From Streptomyces sp. NRRL F-2580 (GTDB taxonomy: Bacteria; Actinomycetota; Actinomycetes; Streptomycetales; Streptomycetaceae), in NCBI RefSeq assembly GCF_000720115.1, contig NZ_JOIR01000035.1, forward strand, positions 79,950 through 143,949: a stretch of 64,000 nucleotides of DNA, in the 5' to 3' direction. The position numbers were made by a program, and so were the translations under genes. Shown one piece after another: positions 45,442 to 53,961 of this stretch. Every line of letters starts with the position of its first letter. The first letter of the stretch is position 1. The notes under the pieces were generated by a model. The model made no database searches, was not told the origin of the DNA, and was given only the letters and a program-made list of their open reading frames with translations.

Positions 45442-45615
45442 TCACCGCTTGAACATGTCCTTGATCTTTTCCTTGGCCTGGCGGGCATCGCCCTTCGCCG
45501 CTTCGGTGCGGCCTTCGGCGGTCAGCCGCTCGTTGCCCACCGCGCGGCCGGCCGTCTCCTTGAGCTTGCCCTTGGCCTGCTCGGCCTTGGCCCGGCCCTT
45601 CTCGTTGCTCGACAC
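45442..45615 (-). CDS. CsbD family stress protein, 57 aa
   Basis: GTG at 45615 with GGGAGTG upstream, 57 residues: SSNEKGRAKAEQAKGKLKE, TAGRAVGNERLTAEGRTEAAKGD and QAKEKIKDMFKR. This is the CsbD fold of small helical stress proteins controlled by general-stress sigma factors. It lies within a block of other stress-type genes (PRC-barrel, MscS, PoxB). No GTTT/GGGTAT-type sigma-B promoter was read with confidence. Confidence 0.85.
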   Translation of the reverse strand: MSSNEKGRAKAEQAKGKLKETAGRAVGNERLTAEGRTEAAKGDARQAKEKIKDMFKR

Positions 45616-45715
45616 AGCTGATCACTCCCAGAGGGTGCGGGAAATGCCTTGCTCTCCGCGTCTGACCCCGATCGCGCCCCGCAAACGTGGCCGCGAGAGC
45701 ACGCCCGGTAACGGG

Positions 45716-46081
45716 TCAGGCGGGCGGGACGCCGAACGGCATGCCGGAGAGGTAGTGCGTGCCCAGGGCCTCGCGATGGTCCGCGTTCCCGAGGTGCTCG
45801 TCCCGGCGGAACTCCGGAGCGGCCTTGATCTGCTCCTTCGTACGGTCCACGTAGACCTTCTCCGCCGTGTGGTCGATGCGGGTCACCAGACCGGCCGGCA
45901 GCAGGACCTCCTTGCCGAGGATCCACACACCGGTGTCGACCACCAGATAGGCGTCGGTGACCTCGTCGGAGTGCTTGTCGACCTTGCCGATGCTGCCGTC
46001 GAGCGCCTCGACCCCGTAGCCGGTGAGGTCGGCCGCGAGGTAGTCGACGCCGACGCGGTAGGCCCAGACGTTCTCCGTCAT
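45716..46081 (-). CDS. PRC-barrel domain protein (copy 1)
   Basis: 121 residues; ATG at 46081 with AAGGAG nine bases upstream. The domain reads TGYGVEALDGSIGKVDKHSDEVTDAYLVVDTGVWILGKEVLLPAGLVTRID and ends with a DRTKEQIKAAPEF segment. It is a close paralogue of the gene at 53508. PRC-barrel proteins act in photosynthesis, RNA processing or stress; the role of these short Streptomyces forms is unknown. Confidence 0.88.
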   Translation of the reverse strand: MTENVWAYRVGVDYLAADLTGYGVEALDGSIGKVDKHSDEVTDAYLVVDTGVWILGKEVLLPAGLVTRIDHTAEKVYVDRTKEQIKAAPEFRRDEHLGNADHREALGTHYLSGMPFGVPPA

Positions 46082-46472
46082 GCGAAACAACTCCTTCGAT
46101 CGGAACCGTGGCCCCTACGCCCCCGGGGTGCCGGGCGCGGAGGAATCCCCGTCGACTGCACGCCTGCCCGGAGACCCGGGCTTCCACTCACTCCCTTGTC
46201 CGCGGGACCGCCCCTGACCGCCCCACGGGCACTCCGAGAAAAAAGTGCGCTCGATTGTTTGAGCCGGCGGAGACCGGCCATAAGGGTGGTCATGGGAGTC
46301 CGCGGCGGTGAGCGGCGCGGGTTCCCCAGCGGACCCCGGGCCGCGTGGTGGCATCCCCCCGCCATCACGCGGCCGGGCTCCTGCGTACCCCGGGGCCGCC
46401 TCCCCCGCGATGCCGGCCGTCGCCTCTCGCTTGACGCCGGCCCGGGACCAGCGCCGCCTACGGACCACGGGG
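46082..46472. other. 391 bases without a gene
   Basis: No protein-like frame. Near its end a direct repeat ggggtcagcgccgcctacgga and a partial copy (agcgccgcctacggaccac) occur at 46448-46490. Nothing else is recognisable. Confidence 0.5.
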
Positions 46473-46664
46473 TCAGCGCCGCCTACGGACCCGGCCCCGC
46501 CCTCGGGCCGCCCACCCGTGGCCGATGCCGGCGACGTGCAGCGCGAGCGCGGCGAGACCGATCAGCGTGAAGTTGGTGGAGCTGAACACTTCGTTGGTGC
46601 CGATGCTGGCCGCGTTGATCAGGAACGCGATGAAGAACAGCACTGCGGCGGTGATGCCGAGCAT
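46473..46664 (-). CDS. Small two-helix membrane protein, 63 aa
   Basis: ATG at 46664 with AAGGGG seven bases upstream. Two hydrophobic helices (ITAAVLFFIAFLINAA and NFTLIGLAALALHVAGIG) are joined by a short polar loop and followed by an Arg-rich cytoplasmic tail (RGRGRVRRRR). Found in a stress-gene context. Function unknown. Confidence 0.65.
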   Translation of the reverse strand: MLGITAAVLFFIAFLINAASIGTNEVFSSTNFTLIGLAALALHVAGIGHGWAARGRGRVRRRR

Positions 46665-46848
46665 GTCCGTGCCCCTTTCGGTCGGTGACGGCCGTGTTCC
46701 CCGTGCGAGCCGGAACATGAGCGGCCGCTGCGGCCGGATTTCGCCGTGAGAGGGAGAGCGGGAAGGGAACCTTCGGACCTCCTGTGTCAGGTCCCTCTCA
46801 GGGGGCAGGGGCGTGAACGTCCATGTCACCTACATCCGTTGAGGAGAT

Positions 46849-47943
46849 ATGAACAGCGCTCTTCGTGTGCTGTCCGTCCTGGGCGGCTCGATCCTGCTCA
46901 CCCTCGCCGCCGGTTGGGTCGTCGACCTGCTGTTGCGCCGAGCCGACGCACGTCACCCCGAGACGCCCCTATGGCACATGCTGCGCCGGTGCCGCAACGC
47001 CGTCCTGATCGTGCTGTTCGCCGCGCTGCTCAGGGGCGCCTACCGGCAGATCGCCTGGCCACCGCTACAGGACCACGCTGCCGCCGTGGGCCGGGTCCTC
47101 TCCCTCACCCTGATCGGCGCGGGAGCCTGGCTGTCGGTGGCCGTGGCCTCCGCCGTCGTCGAGTCGGGGTACGCCCGTTACGCCACCTCCACCCGCGACC
47201 CGGCCAGGCTGCGCCGCGTCCGTACCCAGGTGACGCTGATCATGCGGGTGGTGACGGTCCTCGTGGCCGTCGTCGCGCTCGCCGCGATGCTCGTCACCTT
47301 CCCGAGCTTCCGCGCACTCGGCACCTCCGTGCTCGCTTCCGCCGGAATCATCGGAATCGTGGCCGGCGTCGCCGCCCAGTCCACCCTCGGAAACCTCTTC
47401 GCGGGCTTCCAGATCGCCTTCGGCGATATGGTGCGCATCGGCGACACGGTCGTCGTCGCGGGCGAGTGGGGGGTCGTCGAGGACATCACCCTCACCTTCC
47501 TCGCCGTACGCACCTGGGACGAACGCCGCATCACCATGCCCGTCTCGTACTTCACCACCCGCCCCTTCGAGAACTGGTCGCGCGGCGGCATCCAGATGAC
47601 CGGCACCGTCTTCCTCCACTGCGACCACCGCGCACCCGTCGAGCTCATGCGCGACAAGGCCGAGGAGATCCTGCACACCTGCAAGGAGTGGGACGGCCGC
47701 GGCTGGGACCTCGCCGTCACCGAGACGACGCCTTCCACCATCGTGGTACGGGTCATCGTCACGGCCAAGGACCCCGACGACCTGTGGACGCTGCGCTGCG
47801 CCGTACGGGAGCAACTGGTCGCCTGGCTCGCCGAGAAGCACCCGGACGCCCTGCCGCGCATCGTGCTGGACGCGGCACCCGGTCAGACGCTAGCGCCGGA
47901 CGCCCCCCGATCCGCCCGCGCCGCGCGAGCCCGGACGGCGTAG
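46849..47943 (+). CDS. MscS-type mechanosensitive channel
   Basis: 364 residues, ATG with GAGGAG upstream. Two or three N-terminal helices, then the pore region GTSVLASAGIIGIVAGVAAQSTLGNLFAGFQIAFGD and the cytoplasmic beta domain MVRIGDTVVVAGEWGVVEDITLTFLAVRTWDERRITMPVSYF, both diagnostic of MscS. It releases solutes at hypo-osmotic shock. The C-terminus ends in an Ala/Arg-rich tail. The IS701-like element begins seven bases after its stop codon. Confidence 0.92.
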   Translation: MNSALRVLSVLGGSILLTLAAGWVVDLLLRRADARHPETPLWHMLRRCRNAVLIVLFAALLRGAYRQIAWPPLQDHAAAVGRVLSLTLIGAGAWLSVAVASAVVESGYARYATSTRDPARLRRVRTQVTLIMRVVTVLVAVVALAAMLVTFPSFRALGTSVLASAGIIGIVAGVAAQSTLGNLFAGFQIAFGDMVRIGDTVVVAGEWGVVEDITLTFLAVRTWDERRITMPVSYFTTRPFENWSRGGIQMTGTVFLHCDHRAPVELMRDKAEEILHTCKEWDGRGWDLAVTETTPSTIVVRVIVTAKDPDDLWTLRCAVREQLVAWLAEKHPDALPRIVLDAAPGQTLAPDAPRSARAARARTA

Positions 47944-47973
47944 GCCTAGTACTCCAGCCGTAGATCGTGATCT

Positions 47974-49283
47974 TCATGCCTGAGTGGTTTGTCGACGGTA
48001 GTGGCTGGCCTGGGATCGGGCCTGGTGGCGGCGCCGCCACTCGGACCAACCGAGCCGGTGGGCGGCATCGTGGACGGGTCGGACAACGAGTGTGATGAAC
48101 AGGCGCTGGATCTCGTTGCAGGTGAGCGGAATGAGGGCATCGGGTGCGGGGCGGGTGTGCTCGTCTGCGCGTACGACGGCGAGGAAGGCGTGCGCGAGCA
48201 TGGCGAGGGTGACCCAGCGGGACCAGGAGGCATAGCGGCGGACCTGGTGCTCGTCGAGTGCGGCCAAGCCCTTGCCCGACTGGAAGAACTCCTCCACCCG
48301 CCATCTTGATCCAGCGACTCTGACCAGCACGGTCAGCGGCACGGGTGCGGGCGAGTAGCAGCGGTAGTAGGCGAGTTCGCCGGTGCTGCTGTTACGGCGG
48401 ATCAGCAGCTGACGACTCCCGGGTCGGGGGTCGGCGAGGTCGATGACTGCCCAGTCGTAGAGACGGTGGCCCTTGGCCCCGGCCCCTGCGGAGAGCTCCT
48501 GCCAGGCCCGCTTGGGCACCTTCTTGGTCAGGGTGTCCGCACGGAACCTCCCCGCCCCGGTGGTGACTTCGTGCGAGCAGGCCACCGCGAGGACGTAGCC
48601 GGTGCCGCGTTCCTCCAGTGCGGTTCGCAGCTTGGGGTTGCCGCCGTAGACCTCGTCGCCGGCGACCCATGCGGCCAGGTGGCCGGCGTCCAGGAACCGG
48701 GCAACCATACGAGTGGCCAGTTCCGGCTTGGTGGCGAAGACGGTGTCCAGGTCGAGTCCGGCATCCCGGCAACGGTCAGGGTCGGAGGTCCATGAACGCG
48801 GGACGTACAGTTCCCGGTCCACTGCCGCGTGCCCGCGCCGGCCGGCGGAGACCAGTAGACGGCGACCTGGGCATTTTCGATCCTGCCCGCGGTACCGGTG
48901 TACTGGCGCTGGACGCCGACCGTGGTGGTGCCTTTCTTCACGTCCCCGGTCTCGTCGACCACCAGTACCGCCTGGTCGTCGTGCAGGTGGTCCACCACGT
49001 AGTCACACACATCGTCGCGGACCCGGTCGGCGTCCCACTTGGCCCGCCCGAGCAGGTGCTGCATGCCGTCCGGGGTCCTCTCCCCGGCCCATTCGGCGAT
49101 GGTCCAGCAGTTCTTGCGCGGCAGGTCCGACAGCAGTCCGAGCACCAACTTCCGGATCCGGAACCGGGGTTCGACCCGTGTGAACCGTCCCGCCATCCGG
49201 CTCATCAGGCCCTCGAACGCCTCCTGCCAGCGGGCAGGGTCTACGCTGTGACCTGCGGCCACCACGTGATCGTTTGTCTTCAC
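47974..49283 (-). pseudogene. IS701-family transposase, frameshifted
   Basis: From GTG at 49283 the first frame gives FRIRKLVLGLLSDLPRKNCW, EWAGERTPDGMQHLLGRAKWD and the first catalytic Asp in VLVVDETGDVKKG, up to NAQVAVYW. One missing base near 48862 moves the rest (GRRGHAAVDRELYVPRSW, second Asp in VAGDEVYGGNPKLR, Glu in SRWRVEEFFQSGKGL) to another frame ending at 47974. The parts sum to about 430 residues, normal for the family. Unless the shift is programmed, this copy can only be moved in trans. Confidence 0.85.
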
Positions 49284-49373
49284 ACACCGATGATCAACGG
49301 GTGGCCGCACCCGTCTCCACAGCGCGTCGGGGTCGCGCAGCGTCCGCCCGCCGTTCCTGTGTCAGGAGGACAT

Positions 49374-49778
49374 GTGCAACGTGGCGAAGTCTGGTGGGTG
49401 GAGTTCGACGAGCGGCGGCCGGTCGTGCTGCTGTCGGGAGACGACGCGTCCGGGATCCGGGTGATGCAGGTCGTCGCTCGGGCGGGTGTCGACATCACCG
49501 GTCTGGGCGTCGAAGTGGCAGTAGGCGCCGTGGAAGGACTGCCCTTTGAAGGCGTGCTGCGGTTCGCGTTGCCGCGTCCGGGCTTTACCCCTTGCACGTG
49601 GCTGACCACCGTGTCCCGGGACGACCTGATCGAGCGAGCGGGCGTTCTGTCCTCCGCGAAACTCAGCGAGATTGAGAACGCCCTCCGTCTCGGTGCCCAG
49701 GCGAAGGAGTGGACCCCGGCGACGACCGCGAAGCTCAGCGAGATAAGGAACGCCCTCCGTCTCGGTGGACTCGGGTAG
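49374..49778 (+). CDS. PemK/MazF-family toxin-like protein inside the IS
   Basis: 134 residues, GTG with GGAGGA four to five bases upstream. MQRGEVWWVEFDERRPVVLLSGDD is the MazF N-terminal signature. TGLGVEVAVGAVEGLPFEGVLRFALP and CTWLTTVSRDDLIERAGVLSSAKLSEIENALRLG follow in family order. The C-terminal AKLSEIENALRLG helix is duplicated 24 residues later (AKLSEIRNALRLG) by a 39-bp direct repeat, an extension not usual for MazF. These proteins are endoribonucleases. No antitoxin gene is visible on either side: the gap to the transposase is 90 bases and to the IS end 115. Confidence 0.82.
   Translation: MQRGEVWWVEFDERRPVVLLSGDDASGIRVMQVVARAGVDITGLGVEVAVGAVEGLPFEGVLRFALPRPGFTPCTWLTTVSRDDLIERAGVLSSAKLSEIENALRLGAQAKEWTPATTAKLSEIRNALRLGGLG
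49656..49766 (+). repeat. 39-bp direct repeat in the MazF-type gene
   Basis: Copies at 49656-49694 and 49728-49766, 72 bp apart (24 codons), encode AKLSEI-[E/R]-NALRLG twice and differ at only a few bases. Confidence 0.9.
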
Positions 49779-49939
49779 GCGGAGAAGGGACGGACGCCCG
49801 CGACGGCGTGGTCGGTCTCGTCCAGATGATCGACGCTGCCAGCTGCCTCCTCGGCGCCCCTCACGATCGAGATCACGAACTACGGCTGGAGTACTAGGCG
49901 GGCCAGGCAAGATCCGGAAATGACGGCCCGGCCCCGGGA

Positions 49940-51559
49940 ATGCTTGGCGCGCGGTCGTCGGGACACAAGCGGGGCGTGCTGAAGACACTCATCCTGATCC
50001 TGACCGGCGCCGCGGCCGCGCTCGCCGCGGCCGCGGCCGTCCTCGTCTCGCCCTGGTGGTGGGCCGTGGCCGGCCCGTTGCTGCTGCTGGCCCTGGTGGC
50101 CGCGTACGACCTCCTGCAACGCCGGCATTCCGTCCTGCGGAACTACCCCCTGCTCGGGCACCTCCGGTTCGCCCTGGAGGCGTTGCGGCCGGAGATCCAG
50201 CAGTACTTCATAGAGCGCAACGTCGACGGCAGCCCCTTCGACCGCGACACCCGCAGCATCGTCTACGAACGGGCCAAGGGCACCGATGCCGAGGAGCCGT
50301 TCGGCACCGAGCTCGACCTCCACCGGCCCGGCAGCGAATACCTCACCCCGTCCATGGCCCCGCACCCGGTACGGGCCGACCCGCCCCGGGTCCGGGTCGG
50401 CGGACCCGACTGCACCGAGCCGTACGACATGGCCCTGCTCAACGTCTCGGCGATGAGCTTCGGCTCCCTCTCCGCCAACGCCGTGCTCGCCCTCAACACC
50501 GGGGCACAGGCGGGCGGTTTCGCCCACGACACCGGCGAGGGCGGCCTGTCCGAGTACCACCTGCGCCCCGGCGGCGACCTCGTGTGGGAGATCGGCACCG
50601 GATACTTCGGGTGCCGTACCGACGACGGGGGCTTCGACGAGCGGCAGTTCGCCGAGAAGGCCGCACACCCGCAGGTCAAGTGCGTGTCGCTGAAGATCAG
50701 TCAGGGCGCCAAGCCGGGCATCGGCGGAGTCCTGCCCGGCGCCAAGGTGAACGAGGAGATCGCGCGGGTCCGCGGTGTGCCGCAGGGACGGACCGTCGTC
50801 TCGCCGCCGTTCCACCGCGTGTACTCCACCCCGCGCGAGCTGGTGCGCTTCCTGGCCCGCATGCGCGAGCTCGCCGGCGGCAAGCCCGTCGGGTTCAAGC
50901 TGTGCGTCGGCTCGCGCCGCGAGTTCCTCGCCGTGTGCAAGGCCATGCGGGAAGCCGACGTCACCCCCGACTTCATCGTCGTCGACGGGGCGGAGGGCGG
51001 TACCGGCGCGGCGCCCCTGGAGTTCGCCGACCACGTCGGCCTGCCGCTCGGCGACGGCCTGATGACCGTCCATGACGCCCTCGTCGGCTCCGGCCTGCGC
51101 GACCGCATCCGGATCGGAGCCTCCGGCAAGGTCGCCACCGGCAGCGACCTCGTCAAACGCCTGGTCCAAGGAGCCGACTACACCAACTCGGCCCGCGCCA
51201 TGATGTTCGCGATCGGCTGCATCCAGGCCCAGCGCTGCCACACCAACACCTGCCCCGTCGGGGTCGCCACGCAGGACGAGCGGCGCGCACGTGCCCTGGA
51301 CGTCGGCGACAAGGCGCAGCGCGTACGGCGCTACCAGGAGGCGACCGTCAAGAGCGCGCTGCAGATTATGGCGGCCATGGGCGTCGACGGCCCCCACGAG
51401 CTGCGCCCCCACATGCTGCTCCAGCGAGTGGACCCGCACACCGTCCGCTCGTACGCCGAACTCCGCGCCTGGCTCGCCCCCGGAGAACTGCTCGCATCGC
51501 CGCCCGAAAGCTGGGCAGCCGACTGGAAGGCGGCCGACCCCGACCACTTCACCCGTTGA
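49940..51559 (+). CDS. FMN-binding glutamate-synthase-like membrane protein
   Basis: 539 residues (a GTG at 49976 would give 527); neither start has a good ribosome-binding site. Two N-terminal helices (LKTLILILTGAAAALAAAAAVLV, WAVAGPLLLLALVAAYD) anchor it. The rest is the FMN-binding, 2-oxoglutarate-reducing domain of glutamate synthase: LLNVSAMSFGSLSANAVLALN, HDTGEGGLSEYHL, KISQGAKPGIGGVLPGAKV, FIVVDGAEGGTGAAPLEF, GASGKVATGSDLVKRL and the Cys cluster CIQAQRCHTNTCPVGVA. The amidotransferase domain is absent. It is followed 70 bp later by poxB on the same strand. The IS701-like element lies 47 bp upstream and may have displaced its promoter. Confidence 0.88.
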   Translation: MLGARSSGHKRGVLKTLILILTGAAAALAAAAAVLVSPWWWAVAGPLLLLALVAAYDLLQRRHSVLRNYPLLGHLRFALEALRPEIQQYFIERNVDGSPFDRDTRSIVYERAKGTDAEEPFGTELDLHRPGSEYLTPSMAPHPVRADPPRVRVGGPDCTEPYDMALLNVSAMSFGSLSANAVLALNTGAQAGGFAHDTGEGGLSEYHLRPGGDLVWEIGTGYFGCRTDDGGFDERQFAEKAAHPQVKCVSLKISQGAKPGIGGVLPGAKVNEEIARVRGVPQGRTVVSPPFHRVYSTPRELVRFLARMRELAGGKPVGFKLCVGSRREFLAVCKAMREADVTPDFIVVDGAEGGTGAAPLEFADHVGLPLGDGLMTVHDALVGSGLRDRIRIGASGKVATGSDLVKRLVQGADYTNSARAMMFAIGCIQAQRCHTNTCPVGVATQDERRARALDVGDKAQRVRRYQEATVKSALQIMAAMGVDGPHELRPHMLLQRVDPHTVRSYAELRAWLAPGELLASPPESWAADWKAADPDHFTR

Positions 51560-51629
51560 ACCGGCCACTGAACCGGCTGCTGAACGACCGACGAACCGGC
51601 CGCCGAACCGGCAAAAGAAGGGCACTCCT

Positions 51630-53375
51630 ATGGCACGCACCGTCGCCCACGTCATCGTCGACGCACTCGAGGAACTCGGCGTCCAGCACGTCTTCGGCGT
51701 CGTCGGAGACGCCTTGAACCCGCTGACCGACGCCATCCGCACATCCGCCGGCCTGAACTGGGTCGGCTGCCGGCACGAGGAGGCCGCCGCCTTCGCCGCC
51801 TCGGCGCAGTCCCAGCTCTCCGGGACCCTCGGCGTGTGCATGGGCACGGTGGGACCAGGCTCCGTGCACCTGCTCAACGGCCTCTACGACGCCGCCAAGA
51901 GCCGCACCCCCGTGCTGGCGATCTGCGGCCAGGTCCCCCTCGCCGAGATCGGCAGCGACTACTTCCAGGAGGTCGACAACGACCTGCTCTTCCGCGACGT
52001 CGCCGTCCACCGGGCCACCGTCACCTCCCCGGAGCAGATGCCGCGCCTGCTCGAATCGGCCGTACGCGCCGCTGTGACCCGGGGCGGAGTCGCCGTCCTG
52101 ACCGTCCCCGGCGACCTGGGCGACCAGGAACTGAGCGACGACAGGCCCACGCGCTTCGCCCTCGACCGCGCCGTCACCCGGCCCGACGACCCGGCCCTCG
52201 CACGGGCCGCCGAACTGCTGAACGCCGCCTCCCGGGTGACCCTCCTCGTCGGCCAGGGCGCGCGGGAGGCCCGTACCGAGGTCCTGCGGACCGCCGAGCT
52301 GCTGGCGGCGCCCATGGTGCTCACGCTGAAGGCGAAGGAGGGGTTCGAGGACGACAACGCCTTCCAGGTGGGTCAGACCGGTCTCATCGGCAACCCCGCC
52401 GCCGCCCACGCGCTCGACAGCGGGGACGTACTCCTCATGCTGGGGACCGACTTCCCCTACCGGGAGTGGTACCCGAAGGACGCCAAGGTGGTCCAGGTCG
52501 ATGCCCGCGAGGACCACCTGGGACGCCGCACCCCCGTGGACGTGGGCCTGGCCGGCGACGTCGGCGCCACCCTGCGGGCCCTGCTCCCGCTGCTGAAGGC
52601 GGCCCCGGACCGTGCCCACCTCGACGACGCCCGAGAGCGTTTCCACCACTGGCAGGAGGGACAGCAGCGGCTGGCCGACCCCGCGCACGAGCACCGCTGG
52701 ACCGGGAAGCTGCGGGCCGCCCTGGACAACCGGGAGCACGCCATCCGCCCCGAGGCGCTGGCCGCGGCGGTGGATGCGTACGCCGCCGAGGACGCCGTCT
52801 TCACCTCCGACACCGGCATGGCCACCGTCTGGCTCTCCCGCTTCGTCACCATGCGCGGCGACCGCCGCCTGATCGGCTCGTACAACCTCGGCTCGATGGC
52901 CAACGCCATGCCCCAGGCTCTCGGCGCCCAGCTGTGGGCGCCCGAGCGGCAGATCGTCGCGCTGTGCGGGGACGGCGGGCTGAGCATGCTGCTCGGCGAC
53001 CTCATGACCATCAAGACGTACCGACTGCCGGTGAAGCTCGTGGTCTTCGACAACCGCCGCCTGGGCATGGTCAAGCTGGAACAGGAGCAGGCGGGTCTGC
53101 CCGAATTCGGCACGGAGCTCGACAACCCCGACTTCGCCGCGGTCGCCACGGCCCTCGGCCTGACGGGCATCCGGGTCACCGACCCGGCCGATCTCCACGA
53201 GGGCGTTCGCAAGGCCTTCGATACACCGGGGCCGGTCCTGCTGGACGTGCTCACCAACCCGGAGGAAGTGGCCGTGCCCGGCAAACCGACCGTGGCCCAG
53301 GGCTGGGGCTTCGCCGTGGCCAAGGCCAAGGAGCTCCTGCCGGGCCGTGACGGGACGACGCCGCCCCGCATCTAG
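51630..53375 (+). CDS. poxB: Pyruvate dehydrogenase/oxidase (thiamine-PP, PoxB type)
   Basis: 581 residues, ATG with GAAGGG nine bases upstream. N-terminal PYR domain (ALEELGVQHVFGVVGDALNPL, catalytic Glu in GCRHEEAAAFAASAQ), central FAD-type domain and C-terminal thiamine-PP domain (ALCGDGGLSMLLGDLMTIKTYRLPVKLVVFDN). Best match by pattern is PoxB, which decarboxylates pyruvate to acetate and CO2 and passes electrons to membrane quinone. Spacing suggests co-transcription with the glutamate-synthase-like gene. Usually a stationary-phase stress enzyme. Confidence 0.88.
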   Translation: MARTVAHVIVDALEELGVQHVFGVVGDALNPLTDAIRTSAGLNWVGCRHEEAAAFAASAQSQLSGTLGVCMGTVGPGSVHLLNGLYDAAKSRTPVLAICGQVPLAEIGSDYFQEVDNDLLFRDVAVHRATVTSPEQMPRLLESAVRAAVTRGGVAVLTVPGDLGDQELSDDRPTRFALDRAVTRPDDPALARAAELLNAASRVTLLVGQGAREARTEVLRTAELLAAPMVLTLKAKEGFEDDNAFQVGQTGLIGNPAAAHALDSGDVLLMLGTDFPYREWYPKDAKVVQVDAREDHLGRRTPVDVGLAGDVGATLRALLPLLKAAPDRAHLDDARERFHHWQEGQQRLADPAHEHRWTGKLRAALDNREHAIRPEALAAAVDAYAAEDAVFTSDTGMATVWLSRFVTMRGDRRLIGSYNLGSMANAMPQALGAQLWAPERQIVALCGDGGLSMLLGDLMTIKTYRLPVKLVVFDNRRLGMVKLEQEQAGLPEFGTELDNPDFAAVATALGLTGIRVTDPADLHEGVRKAFDTPGPVLLDVLTNPEEVAVPGKPTVAQGWGFAVAKAKELLPGRDGTTPPRI

Positions 53376-53507
53376 TCCATCAGCCCATGCGCCTTTCCCC
53401 GTAGCACAGTTGAACAGGAAAGATGCATGTGCACCACGGGAGATCCAGGGCATACGAGCTTCACCAGGTTGGTTGATCCGTTCACTCACCGGAGGAGTTG
53501 TTCCCAC

Positions 53508-53876
53508 GTGACCGAGCATGTGTGGAGTTACAAGTCGACGTCGGGCCACCTGGCCGGGACCGATATCACCGGCTACAAGGTCGAGGCGGTCGACGGCAGC
53601 ATCGGCAAGGTCGACAAGCACTCCGACGAGGTCGGTGACGCCTACCTGGTCGTCGACACAGGGGTGTGGATTTTCGGCAAGGAGGTCCTCCTGCCGGCGA
53701 GCACCGTGATCTCGATCGACCCGGAGCAGCGGACGATCCACGTGGAACGCACCAAGGAGCAGATCAAGGACTCCCCGGAGTTCCACCGGGACAAGCACCT
53801 CGGCGACGCGGACTACCGCGAGCAGCTGGGCCTCTACTACGGCCCCGCCGGCCCCTTCGGCGGCCCGTTCGCCTGA
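53508..53876 (+). CDS. PRC-barrel domain protein (copy 2)
   Basis: 122 residues; GTG at 53508 with GGAGGAG ten bases upstream. TGYKVEAVDGSIGKVDKHSDEVGDAYLVVDTGVWIFGKEVLLPASTVISID and ERTKEQIKDSPEFHRDKHLGDADYREQLG match copy 1 (45716-46081) almost throughout, so the two arose by duplication. The copies have opposite orientation and lie about 7.5 kb apart around MscS, the IS and poxB. Confidence 0.88.
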   Translation: MTEHVWSYKSTSGHLAGTDITGYKVEAVDGSIGKVDKHSDEVGDAYLVVDTGVWIFGKEVLLPASTVISIDPEQRTIHVERTKEQIKDSPEFHRDKHLGDADYREQLGLYYGPAGPFGGPFA

Positions 53877-53887
53877 CCTACCCGGAG

Positions 53888-53922
53888 GGAGGGGCCCGGA
53901 CTCGACGAGTCCGGGCCCCTCC
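53888..53922. terminator. Strong bidirectional terminator
   Basis: 17-bp perfect stem ggaggggcccggactcg with a near-zero loop, between the convergent PRC-barrel and DUF2231 genes. Followed by tandem gtcagctcgccc units (53924-53965). Confidence 0.8.
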
Positions 53923-53961
53923 GTCAGCTCGCCCGTCAGCTCGCCCGTCAGCTCCGCCCCG

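Larger units (their letters stand above)
47950..49893 (-). mobile_element. IS701-like element carrying a MazF-type passenger gene, 1944 bp
   Basis: Ends: tactccagccgtagatcgtg at 47950 and its inverted copy (one mismatch in 23) ending at 49893. Inside are a minus-strand IS701-family transposase in two frames and, divergent from it, a plus-strand PemK/MazF-type gene. No copy of the terminal repeat occurs between the two genes, so the toxin gene lies inside the element. Common IS701 members are about 1.3-1.5 kb; the extra 0.6 kb is the passenger. The transposase is probably inactive because of a frameshift. Confidence 0.85.
47946..49897. other. CTAG target-site duplication of the IS701-like element
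   Basis: CTAG occurs at 47946-47949 and at 49894-49897, directly outside the inverted repeats. This is the usual 4-bp duplication of IS701-type insertions and marks the exact element ends. Confidence 0.8.

Noticed and set aside
49284..49373. Search for a MazE-like antitoxin between transposase and mazF
   Set aside because: Only 90 bases with no start plus hydrophobic/acidic pattern; too short for an antitoxin.
47950..49893. Alternative that mazF is chromosomal and the IS merely landed beside it
   Set aside because: The matching terminal repeat and CTAG duplication lie beyond mazF, and no repeat copy lies between the genes.
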